This document shows, one piece after another, positions 1 to 6,565 of a DNA stretch of 28,219 bases. Position 1 is the stretch's first letter. Each line of letters begins with the position of its first letter. Source of the DNA: DATBED01 sp035480695 (GTDB lineage: Bacteria > Patescibacteriota > Saccharimonadia > Saccharimonadales > UBA4665); the NCBI GenBank assembly GCA_035480695.1, contig DATIHM010000061.1, positions 1 to 28,219 of the forward strand, in the 5' to 3' direction. The notes below the pieces were generated by a model. It ran no database searches. It had not been told where the DNA came from and worked only from the letters and a program-made list of their open reading frames with translations. Position numbers and translations under genes: made by a program.

Positions 1-205
1 CAATCCTGATGACTACTATGTCGATATTTCAGAAATACCCAACATTACGCCCGAGCGAATCATGCAACTGGTTAAATCGCATCAAGCCCAATCCGTGCCT
101 GTCGGCACTTCGGCCCAACCGTCGCCAGACACCCAGCCGGCGACATCCGGAACAACGCTTCCCCCCAGCCAGCCGCCAACAGTACCGCCAGCTCCAACGG
201 TTTAA
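1..205 (+). CDS. C-terminal end of an unknown protein (partial)
   Basis: The open frame begins at base 2 and ends with TAA at 203-205, giving 67 visible residues; the start lies outside the window. The visible part begins with an acidic, tyrosine-containing segment (NPDDYYVDISEIPNI), followed by a short helix-like stretch, and ends in about 40 residues rich in Pro, Thr, Ser, Gln and Ala (tail LPPSQPPTVPPAPTV). Such low-complexity Pro/Thr tails are common on exported or cell-wall proteins, but no domain can be recognised here. The overlapping frame that starts with ATG at 9 has no codon structure to favour it. Function unknown. Confidence 0.6.
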   Translation, partial: NPDDYYVDISEIPNITPERIMQLVKSHQAQSVPVGTSAQPSPDTQPATSGTTLPPSQPPTVPPAPTV

Positions 206-225
206 TCTAGCCTCTATCTATCCCG

Positions 226-234
226 TGTTATGAT
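226..234 (+). promoter_or_regulatory. Extended -10 promoter for the FMN riboswitch/transporter unit
   Basis: TG at 226-227, one base, then TATGAT at 229-234 forms an extended -10 element. Transcription would start near 241, about 13 nt before the riboswitch aptamer. No convincing -35 hexamer is seen, as expected for extended -10 promoters. Confidence 0.5.
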
Positions 235-253
235 AGGTGCATTAACAACTTAA

Positions 254-387
254 TTTCCTGGGGTGGCGTGAAATTCGCCAATCGGACGTAAAGCCGTCGA
301 CCGCAGCTCTTCAGCCGCGGATGACCATGTGAGACTCATGGGCCGACCGTATAGTCGGGACTCGCTTCGGCGAGGGCTGCAGAGGAG
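254..387 (+). promoter_or_regulatory. FMN riboswitch (RFN element)
   Basis: The RNA matches the conserved core of the FMN aptamer in order. P2 is GGCGUGAAAUUCGCC (265-279). The P3 region is CGGACGUAAAGCCGUCG (283-299). The P4 arm CCGC...GCGG lies at 301-320. P5 carries the GUGAGA-type loop between GACCAU and AUGGG-like arms (322-343). P6 is CCGAC-CGUAUA-GUCGG (343-358). The 5' P1 strand UUUCCU is at 254-259. The 3' closing part is unusual: GGGA is followed by a perfect CUCGC-UUCG-GCGAG hairpin (361-374) and a GCUGC...GCAGC hairpin (376-391). P1 could close with AGGAG (383-387) or with AGGAA (397-401), which is the ribosome-binding site of the next gene. In known cases FMN binding represses expression; here translational control is the simplest inference. 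The 3' boundary is uncertain. Confidence 0.92.
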
Positions 388-405
388 CAGCAGAAAAGGA
401 AGCAT

Positions 406-1380
406 ATGAAGTATGAGAAATTCGGGGCTCCGGCCCTGATTGTGGCGGCGTTGCTGTTCAGCGTCGACGGCCTGTTGCGGCGGCATTTGTTCGCGCTGCC
501 GGCACCGGTAATCGTTTTTTGGGAGCACACGCTCGGCTTTTTAATATTGCTGCCGTTTATTTTGGCGTCGCTTAAGTATTTCAAACAGCTGACGCGCAAG
601 CAGTGGTTCGCCATCGCTGGCGTGGCGTTTTTATCGGGTGCGGTAGCGACCATATTATACACGGCTGCCCTGGGGCGCATCCAATACATCCCTTTTTCGG
701 TAGTCGTTTTGCTTCAGCAATTGAATCCGGTCTTCGCCATATCTACGGCCGCCCTTTTGCTGCACGAGCCGCTTAGCCGGCGTTTTTACGCCTTGTCGGC
801 CGTCGCCCTGGTGGCAGCGTACTTCCTCTGGTTACCGCATGGCACGGTTAATTTGTCGACAGGCAAGGGAACTTTCATGGCCGGCCTGATGGCGTTGGGC
901 GCCGCGGCCGCTTGGGGAATTTCCACCGCCTTTTCAAAGTATTCACTTAAGAACACCTCGACTGTGCATATTACGGCTTTGCGTTTCGGAATCACGCCGT
1001 TCTTCGCCCTGATTTTCGTGGCGCTATCAGGCAGCATGCACGCCGTCGGCTCGATAACGCTTGACCAGCTTAAGTACCTGGTGGCTATAACTTTCTCCAC
1101 CGGAATGGTCGCCCTGCTGATCTACTATTTCGGTCTGAAGCGCGTCATGGCCTCACAGTCTGCCATTTTGGAGCTGGCCTGGCCGATTTCGGCCGTGGTG
1201 GTCGGCTACATCTGGCTCGGCCAAGGCCTGACTGGCGAACAAGCCGCAGCTGCCGCGGTTCTGACCGGTGCCATCTACTTCATCGCCCGCGACACCTTCC
1301 AGGAAAAGCCGGCCAAAATTAAAAAAGCCACCACTAAAGCAGCTCACTCTAAGCGAAAACCGGCTTCCGAGCCGGCGTAG
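406..1380 (+). CDS. DMT/EamA-family transporter, probable riboflavin/FMN importer (RibN-like)
   Basis: A 324-residue integral membrane protein with about ten hydrophobic helices in two homologous halves, the layout of EamA drug/metabolite transporters. It starts at ATG 406 with an AAAAGGA ribosome-binding site at 394-400. The C terminus is a basic, Lys-rich cytoplasmic tail (KIKKATTKAAHSKRK). Family alone does not give the substrate, but an FMN riboswitch lies directly upstream. EamA proteins under FMN riboswitches (the RibN group of proteobacteria) import riboflavin, so flavin uptake is a well-supported inference. Organisms with reduced genomes often lack riboflavin synthesis and would need such an importer. 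The last codons contain a CCGGCT-TCCG-AGCCGG hairpin (1360-1375) without a T run. Alternative: another flavin-linked metabolite or an exporter. Confidence 0.85.
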   Translation: MKYEKFGAPALIVAALLFSVDGLLRRHLFALPAPVIVFWEHTLGFLILLPFILASLKYFKQLTRKQWFAIAGVAFLSGAVATILYTAALGRIQYIPFSVVVLLQQLNPVFAISTAALLLHEPLSRRFYALSAVALVAAYFLWLPHGTVNLSTGKGTFMAGLMALGAAAAWGISTAFSKYSLKNTSTVHITALRFGITPFFALIFVALSGSMHAVGSITLDQLKYLVAITFSTGMVALLIYYFGLKRVMASQSAILELAWPISAVVVGYIWLGQGLTGEQAAAAAVLTGAIYFIARDTFQEKPAKIKKATTKAAHSKRKPASEPA

Positions 1381-1382
1381 AA

Positions 1383-1466
1383 TCAGCGCTTCTTTGACTT
1401 CGGCACTGGCTTGGCTGTGTTTTGAGCCATAGTGTGCAGGTTGTGAAGCATTTGTTCGATTGTCAT
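1383..1466 (-). CDS. Small 27-residue protein
   Basis: A short ORF, ATG at 1466 to TGA at 1385-1383, encoding a Met-, His- and Gln-containing N-terminal helix (MTIEQMLHNLHTMAQ) and a basic end (PKSKKR). Support is its start region: an AAAAGGAA Shine-Dalgarno 6-8 nt before ATG, and a promoter-like pair further upstream. It is convergent with the transporter, whose stop ends 2 bp away. No family is recognised. It could be a real microprotein or a chance ORF; the strong ribosome-binding site favours a real gene. Confidence 0.45.
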   Translation of the reverse strand: MTIEQMLHNLHTMAQNTAKPVPKSKKR

Positions 1467-1483
1467 AACTCGTTCCTTTTTTG

Positions 1484-1513
1484 TATTAACCCTTTATGGG
1501 CCAACATTGCCAA
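1484..1513 (-). promoter_or_regulatory. Putative promoter of the 27-residue small ORF
   Basis: Reading the minus strand, TTGGCA (1513-1508) is followed after 18 bp by TTAATA (1489-1484). The predicted start leaves a leader of roughly 10-15 nt that contains the AAAAGGAA ribosome-binding site. The -10 is poor, so confidence is low. Confidence 0.3.
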
Positions 1514-1562
1514 GCTTATGCCCCATACAGGGGAAAGTCTGTAAGAATTTTTACAATGGTTT

Positions 1563-2087
1563 TCAAGTAGTTGGCGGCAGCAGCTTGTTCGGGCCGGTGT
1601 ATTTGGCTTTGAGCAGAGCCTGCTCAAGCGCCTTGAGGACAATTTCAGCCTGCTCCTGGCTCATGCCGACTCGCGCGACCGGCGCAGTGTGTTTCGTACC
1701 GGTAGCTTGGGTAAAATTCATGGTGATACCAGCCTGGTTTGCCAGTATTTCAACACCGTCGCTGTACATAGTGCGCACGTCCATAGCCAGCAGCATGATG
1801 GTCTGTTTGCCCTGGCCTGTTTCGCCGCGAATCTCATCTGGCATGTCACTATCGTAGTTGGCCAGTTCCCAGAGCTGCACAGCCTCACGGTCTTGTACGC
1901 CGAAATGGCTTATCAGAAGCAGCAAGACCTCTTCGTCGGGCCGCTCCAGGCCGGCTTCGATGTTCGCCAGGTGGGTCTCATCTATCTCAACTGCGCCGGA
2001 AACTTCGGCCAGGCTTTGCCTGGACTGCTCCCGCACATATTTGAGGTGGTTTCCCAAAGAAATGTAGGGTGCTTCCTTTTCACTCAT
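1563..2087 (-). CDS. XRE-family helix-turn-helix protein fused to a DUF3467-like domain
   Basis: 174 residues. Residues ~10-65 form a Cro/XRE-type helix-turn-helix (LGNHLKYVREQSRQSLAEV and the following recognition-helix region). After an acidic linker, residues ~98-165 resemble DUF3467: a TMYSDGVEILANQAGITMNF strand region, then VARVGMSQEQAEIVLKALEQ, the usual terminal helix of that family. DUF3467 function is poorly known. The gene is divergent from murB, with 84 bp between the two start codons that hold two back-to-back promoters, so it may regulate itself and murB; that is inference. The start ATG 2087 sits 8 nt after a TATGAT box, so the mRNA is probably leaderless. Confidence 0.75.
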   Translation of the reverse strand: MSEKEAPYISLGNHLKYVREQSRQSLAEVSGAVEIDETHLANIEAGLERPDEEVLLLLISHFGVQDREAVQLWELANYDSDMPDEIRGETGQGKQTIMLLAMDVRTMYSDGVEILANQAGITMNFTQATGTKHTAPVARVGMSQEQAEIVLKALEQALLKAKYTGPNKLLPPTT

Positions 2088-2095
2088 GTCCTATA

Positions 2096-2125
2096 ATCAT
2101 AATCCCGCTTGGCTGGCCAGTGCAA
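2096..2125 (-). promoter_or_regulatory. Promoter of the XRE-DUF3467 gene
   Basis: On the minus strand TTGCAC (2125-2120), an 18 bp spacer and TATGAT (2101-2096). Only 8 nt separate the -10 from the ATG, which places the start site at or next to the start codon. Confidence 0.5.
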
Positions 2126-2158
2126 GCTTAAGCATTAGCCAAATTAACCTTTTTAACG

Positions 2159-2164
2159 TTTAAT
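2159..2164 (+). promoter_or_regulatory. Putative -10 box of murB
   Basis: TTTAAT lies 7 nt before the GTG start of murB, in an AT-rich stretch. The -35 is weak (TTAGCC, 2135-2140). It fits the leaderless pattern seen at other genes of the window. Confidence 0.35.
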
Positions 2165-2171
2165 AAAAGAA

Positions 2172-3197
2172 GTGAACATCGTCCAGAACGTCAGTTTGAA
2201 AGACCACTCCACCATGGGTCTCGGCGGCCAGGCCGCATATCTTACCGAGGTGTCGACACGCATGGAGGTCTTGGAGGCGTTGAGTTGGGCGCAGCAGAAC
2301 AAACTGCCGGCCATTATGGTCGGCGGTGGCAGCAACATCGTTTGGAAAGATGAAGGCTTTCCCGGCCTGGTCATCGTCAACGATATTTTGCGCTACGAGG
2401 TTTTTGAGGAAGACGAGAGCAATGTCTACTTAACGGTCGGTGCCGGTGAGGTGTGGGACAGCGTGGTGGAGCGGAGCGTCGCTGCCGGCCTGACCGGTAT
2501 CGAGGCGCTGAGCCTGGTTCCGGGCAAGACCGGTGCCGTGCCGGTGCAGAACGTCGGCGCCTACGGCCAGGAAATTTCAGAAACCCTTACCACTGTCGAA
2601 GCCTTCGACACTAAAGTCGGCGATTTCGTCACGCTGGCCGGCAGCGACTGCGCCTTCGGTTACCGCACCAGCCGCTTCAAAACCACCGACCGTGGCCGCT
2701 TTTTCATTACTGGCATCTCGTTGCATCTGATGCGCGGTAACCCAGAGCCGCCATTTTATGCCAGTGTCGAGACTTATTTCGCCGCACACAACATCAAAGA
2801 TTACACGCCGGAGGCGCTGCGCCAGGCGGTTATCGCCATCCGCACCAGCAAACTGCCTGACCCCACCGTCGTACATAACACCGGCTCTTTCTTCGCGAAC
2901 CCGATTGTCAGCCAGGACCAGATTGTCAGCTTGCAAGGCGCCTACGAAAACATGCCGCGCTGGCCGGCCGATGGTGGCGTCAAACTGTCGGCCGCCTGGC
3001 TCATCGAGCAGGCCGGCTTCAAGAATTTCCACGACCCCGAAACCGGCATGGCGACCTGGCCAGCCCAGCCATTGGTGCTTGTCAACGAAAAAGCCAAGAG
3101 CACCGCCGACCTCCTGAAATTCAAGCAAAAGGTTGTCGACACGGTGCACGCCAAGTTCGGCATCACACTCGAACAGGAGCCGGAGCTGTTGCCGTGA
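2172..3197 (+). CDS. murB: UDP-N-acetylenolpyruvoylglucosamine reductase MurB
   Basis: 341 residues, close to E. coli MurB (342). It reduces UDP-GlcNAc-enolpyruvate to UDP-MurNAc with NADPH and FAD, the second committed step of cytoplasmic peptidoglycan precursor synthesis. Visible motifs: the FAD-binding loop VGGGSNIVW (~50-58), the LVPGKTGAVPVQNVGAYGQE segment typical of type I MurB (~115-134), FGYRTSRFK with Arg165, the catalytic NTGSFFANP with Ser239, and the C-terminal Glu region (LEQEPEL). The GTG start at 2172 is chosen because the MurB family begins with exactly this IVQNVSLKDHSTMGLGG region and no earlier start fits. There is no clear ribosome-binding site. The 3' end overlaps the next gene in a GTGA junction. 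Confidence 0.96.
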   Translation: MNIVQNVSLKDHSTMGLGGQAAYLTEVSTRMEVLEALSWAQQNKLPAIMVGGGSNIVWKDEGFPGLVIVNDILRYEVFEEDESNVYLTVGAGEVWDSVVERSVAAGLTGIEALSLVPGKTGAVPVQNVGAYGQEISETLTTVEAFDTKVGDFVTLAGSDCAFGYRTSRFKTTDRGRFFITGISLHLMRGNPEPPFYASVETYFAAHNIKDYTPEALRQAVIAIRTSKLPDPTVVHNTGSFFANPIVSQDQIVSLQGAYENMPRWPADGGVKLSAAWLIEQAGFKNFHDPETGMATWPAQPLVLVNEKAKSTADLLKFKQKVVDTVHAKFGITLEQEPELLP

Positions 3198-3580
3198 CCG
3201 CCGATTACTCAGCAAAACCCTTGGTTGAAAAGCTCGGCTTCAGGCCTGGTGAGACAGTTTTCGTGGAAGACACGCCCGATTGGTACTCAGCCTTCGCCGA
3301 AGAGAACGGCTTCGAGCTGGAGCCCGGCCTGCCGGCTACCCACGCCCACCTCTTTCTCAATTCTAAAAAAGAGCTGGCCAAGTTTTTGAAAGATAACGAT
3401 TTGGAAGAGATTGAAAAGTCGCTTTGGGTCAGCTGGCCCAAGAAATCATCCGGCGTCAAAACCGACCTGACCGAGCAGGATTTCCGCAACTTAATCTTAC
3501 CGACCGGTTGGGTCGACGTCAAAGTCGTCGCCATCGACGACACCTGGACCGGCTTCAAATTCCTCCGTCGCAAACGCTAA
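3194..3580 (+). CDS. DUF3052-family protein
   Basis: 128 residues. The C-terminal block is diagnostic for DUF3052: SLWVSWPKKSSG, then an LTEQDFRNLILPTGWVDVKV stretch and AIDDTWTGFKFLRR. The N-terminal part LVEKLGFRPGETVFVEDTP fits the family's LGxKPGxxVxV opening. The function of the family is unknown; no catalytic motif is evident. It starts at GTG 3194, overlapping the murB stop by 4 bp (GTGA), which implies translational coupling with murB. Its stop codon overlaps the convergent glyA stop. Confidence 0.85.
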   Translation: MTADYSAKPLVEKLGFRPGETVFVEDTPDWYSAFAEENGFELEPGLPATHAHLFLNSKKELAKFLKDNDLEEIEKSLWVSWPKKSSGVKTDLTEQDFRNLILPTGWVDVKVVAIDDTWTGFKFLRRKR

Positions 3581-4860
3581 TTGTCGCTGGGGAGTGGGAA
3601 CTTCAGACAGAAGACTCGGACTTCTTCGCGTAGTTTTTTGAGCTTGCTTTCGTCTTCTCGATTGTCGATCGCCCGTTTCATCCAGTCAGCGATCTGCGGC
3701 ATGTGCTCTTCTTTGAGGCCGCGGGTCGTGATAGCCGGCGTGCCCAGGCGGATGCCGCTCGGCTTGAACGGCGGTAATGGGTCGTCAGCAATCGAGTTCT
3801 TATTTAGGGTTAAGCCGATTTTGTCGAGTGCTTCCTCAGCGACTTTACCGTCGATTCCGAACGCACCGTAAACGTCGGCCAAGATGAGGTGGTTGCTGGT
3901 GCCGCCAGTGACCAGCTTGAAGCCTTGCTTCTGCATGGCGTCGGCCAGGGCTGAGGCATTCTTGACGATTTGCTTGGCATAATCTTTGAACTCCGGCTGC
4001 TGGGCCTCGCGGAAAGCCACCGCTTTGGCGGCGATGATGTGCTCGTGCGGGCCGCCTTGCATGCCGGGGAAGTTAGCGCGGTCAATCAGGGTCGGGATGT
4101 TTTCGAGCGTCTTTTCGGGCGCCTTCAGCGGGTTGCCGACCTTGCCCTTGCTGAGGATGAGTCCGCCACGTGGGCCACGCAACGTTTTATGCGTCGTGGT
4201 CGTGATGACGTGGAAGCCGTAGTCGAAGGGGTTCTTAGCGACGCCGGCGACAATCAGCCCGGCGATGTGGGCCATGTCGGCCATCAACATGCATTGGTCA
4301 CCGACTTCTTGGGCGATTTCAGCGAACTTGGCATAGTCGAGCTCGCGCGGGTAGGCGCTGAAGCCGGCAAGGATGATTCTCGGCTTGTGTTTGAGCGCCG
4401 ATTTACGCAGTTCGGCGTAATCGATTTCGCCGGTCGACGGATCCTTCATTTTATAAGGGATGAAGTTGTACAGCTTGGCCGATTGTGTCATCGGATTGCC
4501 GTGCGTCAGGTGGCCTCCGTGGCTTAGGTCCATTGCCAAAATGGCGTCGCCCGGCTCACACCACGAAAAGTAGACGATTTCGTTGGCCGGCGCGCCGGAG
4601 TGTGGTTGTACGTTGGCGTGGTCGGCCTTGAACAGTTCCTTGGCACGGTCGATTGCCAGCTGCTCAAGCTGATCGGTAAATTCCTGGCCGCCGTAGTAGC
4701 GCTTGCCCGGATAGCCCTCCGAGTACTTGTTGGTGAAAATGCTGCCCATGGCATCCAGCACGTCGCGGCTGACATAGTTCTCAGAAGGGATGAGCTCCAG
4801 TCCTTCACGTTCGCGCTTCTCTTCTCCAGCGATTAAAGCAGCTACTGCGTCGTCTTGCAT
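3577..4860 (-). CDS. glyA: Serine hydroxymethyltransferase GlyA
   Basis: 427 residues, the normal bacterial length. A PLP enzyme interconverting serine plus tetrahydrofolate with glycine plus 5,10-methylene-THF, the main one-carbon source for purines and dTMP. Motifs: LIPSENYVS (~24-31), NKYSEGYPGKRYYGG (~44-58), the HSGAPANEIVYFS segment (~87-99, usually HSGSQAN), DMAHIAGLI (~195-203), and the PLP-lysine site TTTTHKTLRGPRGG with Lys225. ATG 4860 is preceded by a strong GAGGGGAG Shine-Dalgarno. It has its own promoter and is convergent with murB-DUF3052, overlapping the latter by 4 bp at the stop codons. Confidence 0.97.
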   Translation of the reverse strand: MQDDAVAALIAGEEKREREGLELIPSENYVSRDVLDAMGSIFTNKYSEGYPGKRYYGGQEFTDQLEQLAIDRAKELFKADHANVQPHSGAPANEIVYFSWCEPGDAILAMDLSHGGHLTHGNPMTQSAKLYNFIPYKMKDPSTGEIDYAELRKSALKHKPRIILAGFSAYPRELDYAKFAEIAQEVGDQCMLMADMAHIAGLIVAGVAKNPFDYGFHVITTTTHKTLRGPRGGLILSKGKVGNPLKAPEKTLENIPTLIDRANFPGMQGGPHEHIIAAKAVAFREAQQPEFKDYAKQIVKNASALADAMQKQGFKLVTGGTSNHLILADVYGAFGIDGKVAEEALDKIGLTLNKNSIADDPLPPFKPSGIRLGTPAITTRGLKEEHMPQIADWMKRAIDNREDESKLKKLREEVRVFCLKFPLPSDN

Positions 4861-4923
4861 TTCGCATCTCCCCTCTTAATTGTTAGTGCGACGGTTGCCC
4901 TCACCGACGCTGGCTTTACAACT

Positions 4924-4953
4924 AATTGTAACAATTTTCGGCTTTGGGTTAAA
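4924..4953 (-). promoter_or_regulatory. glyA promoter with a palindrome over the -10
   Basis: Minus strand: TTTAAC (4953-4948), 17 bp, TACAAT (4930-4925). The 13-bp palindrome AATTGT-A-ACAATT (4924-4936) covers the -10 and is a good candidate operator. The leader to the glyA ATG is about 55-60 nt. Confidence 0.5.
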
Positions 4954-5002
4954 ATAGTGGGAACGATTTGGCCAGGGTTCTGAAATTTGTCGGCCAACAG
5001 TC

Positions 5003-5043
5003 TTGTGCTCTTGACATCATATATGGTAATATTGTGGGAATAT
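5003..5043 (+). promoter_or_regulatory. Promoter/operator region of the HTH-murA gene
   Basis: TTGTGC (5003-5008), 18 bp, TAATAT (5027-5032), leaving 9 nt to the ATG at 5042, so the transcript is nearly leaderless. An inverted repeat ATATT-GTGGG-AATAT (5029-5043) overlaps the -10 and the start codon. A perfect TTGACA at 5011-5016 is too close to this -10 to serve as its -35. Further upstream, TTGGCC (4968-4973) and GGCCAA (4992-4997) form a second inverted repeat. Confidence 0.4.
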
Positions 5044-6565
5044 GGCCTCCACTAACCAGAAGATTGGCAACTTAATAGCTCAGATACGGCAAGATAAAGG
5101 CTTAACCCAAGCTGAATTCGCGCGTCGTCTCAGCACCTCGCAGTCGGCCATCAACAGAATGGAGCACGGCCGCCAGAACCTCAGCCTTGAAACGCTCGGC
5201 CGCATCAGCGACGTGCTGAACAAGCCGCTTATCAGCCTGAACCAGGGCGCCATCAACTTGTTAATCGAGGGTGGCCACGAGCTGAAGGGCGAAATCACGC
5301 TGAAGACCAGCAAAAATGCCACGGTCGCCCTGCTGTGTGCCAGCCTGCTCAACAAAGGTACGACCCGTCTCAAGAATGTCGCCCGTATCGAAGAAGTATA
5401 CCGGCTTGTCGAAGTGCTCACCAGCATCGGCGTGGCAGTGCGTTGGACCGGCGAAAACGACCTCGAAATCAAACCGCCGACCAAACTGGACCTCGAAAAC
5501 ATCAACAAAGAAGCCGCCCGCAAGACGCGCAGCGTGCTGATGTTCATCGGGCCGCTAATGCACGCCGCCAAAGAGTTCAGCATTCCGTATGCCGGGGGTT
5601 GCGAGCTCGGCCGGCGCACCGTGCTGCCACATTTGTACGGCTTAGAGGAGTTCGGCGTCGGCGTGTTCACCAAGTCCGGCCATTACCAGGTGACATCCCA
5701 TCCCGTCGTGCCGGCCCGGTCGGTCGTGCTTTATGAATCCGGTGATACGACTACCGAAAACATCCTGATGGCCGCCGCCCGCACGCCGGGTGAAACAGTT
5801 ATCAAGATGGCCAGCGCCAACTACATGGTTCAGGATTTGTGCTTCTTCTTGCAGCGGCTGGGTGTCAAAATCGAGGGCGTCGGCACCAGCACCCTGAAAG
5901 TGCACGGGGTGAAGGATATCAAGAAAAACGTCACCTACTCGCCGGCCGAAGACCCGGTCGAGGCGATGACTTTCATTTCTGCTGCCGTGACGACCAATTC
6001 GTCAATCACCATCCGCCGGGTGCCGCTCGACTTTTTGGAACTGGAATTGCTTAAGCTGGAAAAGATGGGCCTCAAGGTCGAGGTTTCACCGACCTACAAA
6101 GCCGACAACGGCAAGACCGACTTGTCAGACATCAAAATCCATAAGCATGACGGCGGTCTGCGCGCGCCGGTCGACAAAATCCACCCCAACATTTTCCCTG
6201 GCCTGAACATCGACCACCTGCCCTACTTCGTGCCAATAGCCGCCGTCGCCCATGGCCGCACGCTTATCCACGACTGGGTCTACGAAGACCGCGCACTGAT
6301 GTACACCGAGATGAAAAAAATCGGCGTCAACTTGCAGCTGGCCGACCCGCACCGCGTTTTCGTGGAAGGCCCGACCCGTTGGAAGCCGGCCGACCTAGTG
6401 GCACCCAGCGGCATCCGCCCAGCCGTCATGTTGCTTATAGGCATGTTGGCAGCACCAGGCAACTCTGTCTTACGGAACGTCTACACAATCAACCGCGGCT
6501 ACGAAGACCTGGCCGACCGGCTCAACTCACTCGGCGCCAAAATCACCGTCTTACACGACATTTAA
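5042..6565 (+). CDS. murA: UDP-GlcNAc enolpyruvyl transferase (MurA-like) with N-terminal XRE helix-turn-helix
   Basis: 507 residues, about 70-90 longer than ordinary MurA (~420). Residues 5-65 are an XRE-type HTH (IGNLIAQIRQDKGLTQAEFA, then RRLSTSQSAINRMEHGRQNL). Residues ~73-507 form the two-lobed EPSP-synthase/MurA fold. MurA transfers enolpyruvate from PEP to UDP-GlcNAc, the first peptidoglycan step. Key residues remain: Lys91-Asn92 (KN of the substrate loop), the catalytic-loop Cys187 in GGCELGRRTVLPHL with its Arg, and Arg in SGIRPAVML near the C terminus. The usual PTDMQ segment is replaced by FPGLNIDHLPYF, so the enzyme is divergent. It might be a bifunctional enzyme-regulator or a MurA paralogue. 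Its stop overlaps the next convergent gene by 4 bp. Confidence 0.88.
   Translation: MASTNQKIGNLIAQIRQDKGLTQAEFARRLSTSQSAINRMEHGRQNLSLETLGRISDVLNKPLISLNQGAINLLIEGGHELKGEITLKTSKNATVALLCASLLNKGTTRLKNVARIEEVYRLVEVLTSIGVAVRWTGENDLEIKPPTKLDLENINKEAARKTRSVLMFIGPLMHAAKEFSIPYAGGCELGRRTVLPHLYGLEEFGVGVFTKSGHYQVTSHPVVPARSVVLYESGDTTTENILMAAARTPGETVIKMASANYMVQDLCFFLQRLGVKIEGVGTSTLKVHGVKDIKKNVTYSPAEDPVEAMTFISAAVTTNSSITIRRVPLDFLELELLKLEKMGLKVEVSPTYKADNGKTDLSDIKIHKHDGGLRAPVDKIHPNIFPGLNIDHLPYFVPIAAVAHGRTLIHDWVYEDRALMYTEMKKIGVNLQLADPHRVFVEGPTRWKPADLVAPSGIRPAVMLLIGMLAAPGNSVLRNVYTINRGYEDLADRLNSLGAKITVLHDI

Noticed and set aside
9..233. ATG-initiated ORF of 74 residues overlapping the first partial gene
   Set aside because: It overlaps the frame at 2-205, which has a natural exported-protein-like composition; the ATG frame has no ribosome-binding site, an Arg/Asn/Gln-rich shadow composition, and runs into the riboswitch promoter.
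1360..1375. CCGGCT-TCCG-AGCCGG hairpin as a terminator of the transporter gene
   Set aside because: It lies inside the last codons and is followed by no T run.
3195..3197. UGA-glycine code (code 25)
   Set aside because: TGA ends murB, the sortase, tsaB and the recX tail at natural positions, and no gene needs an internal TGA.
5011..5016. Perfect TTGACA upstream of HTH-murA as a -35 element
   Set aside because: No -10-like hexamer lies 16-18 bp downstream (5033-5039 reads GTGGGA-like sequence), so the better pair is TTGTGC with TAATAT; it may be part of an operator.
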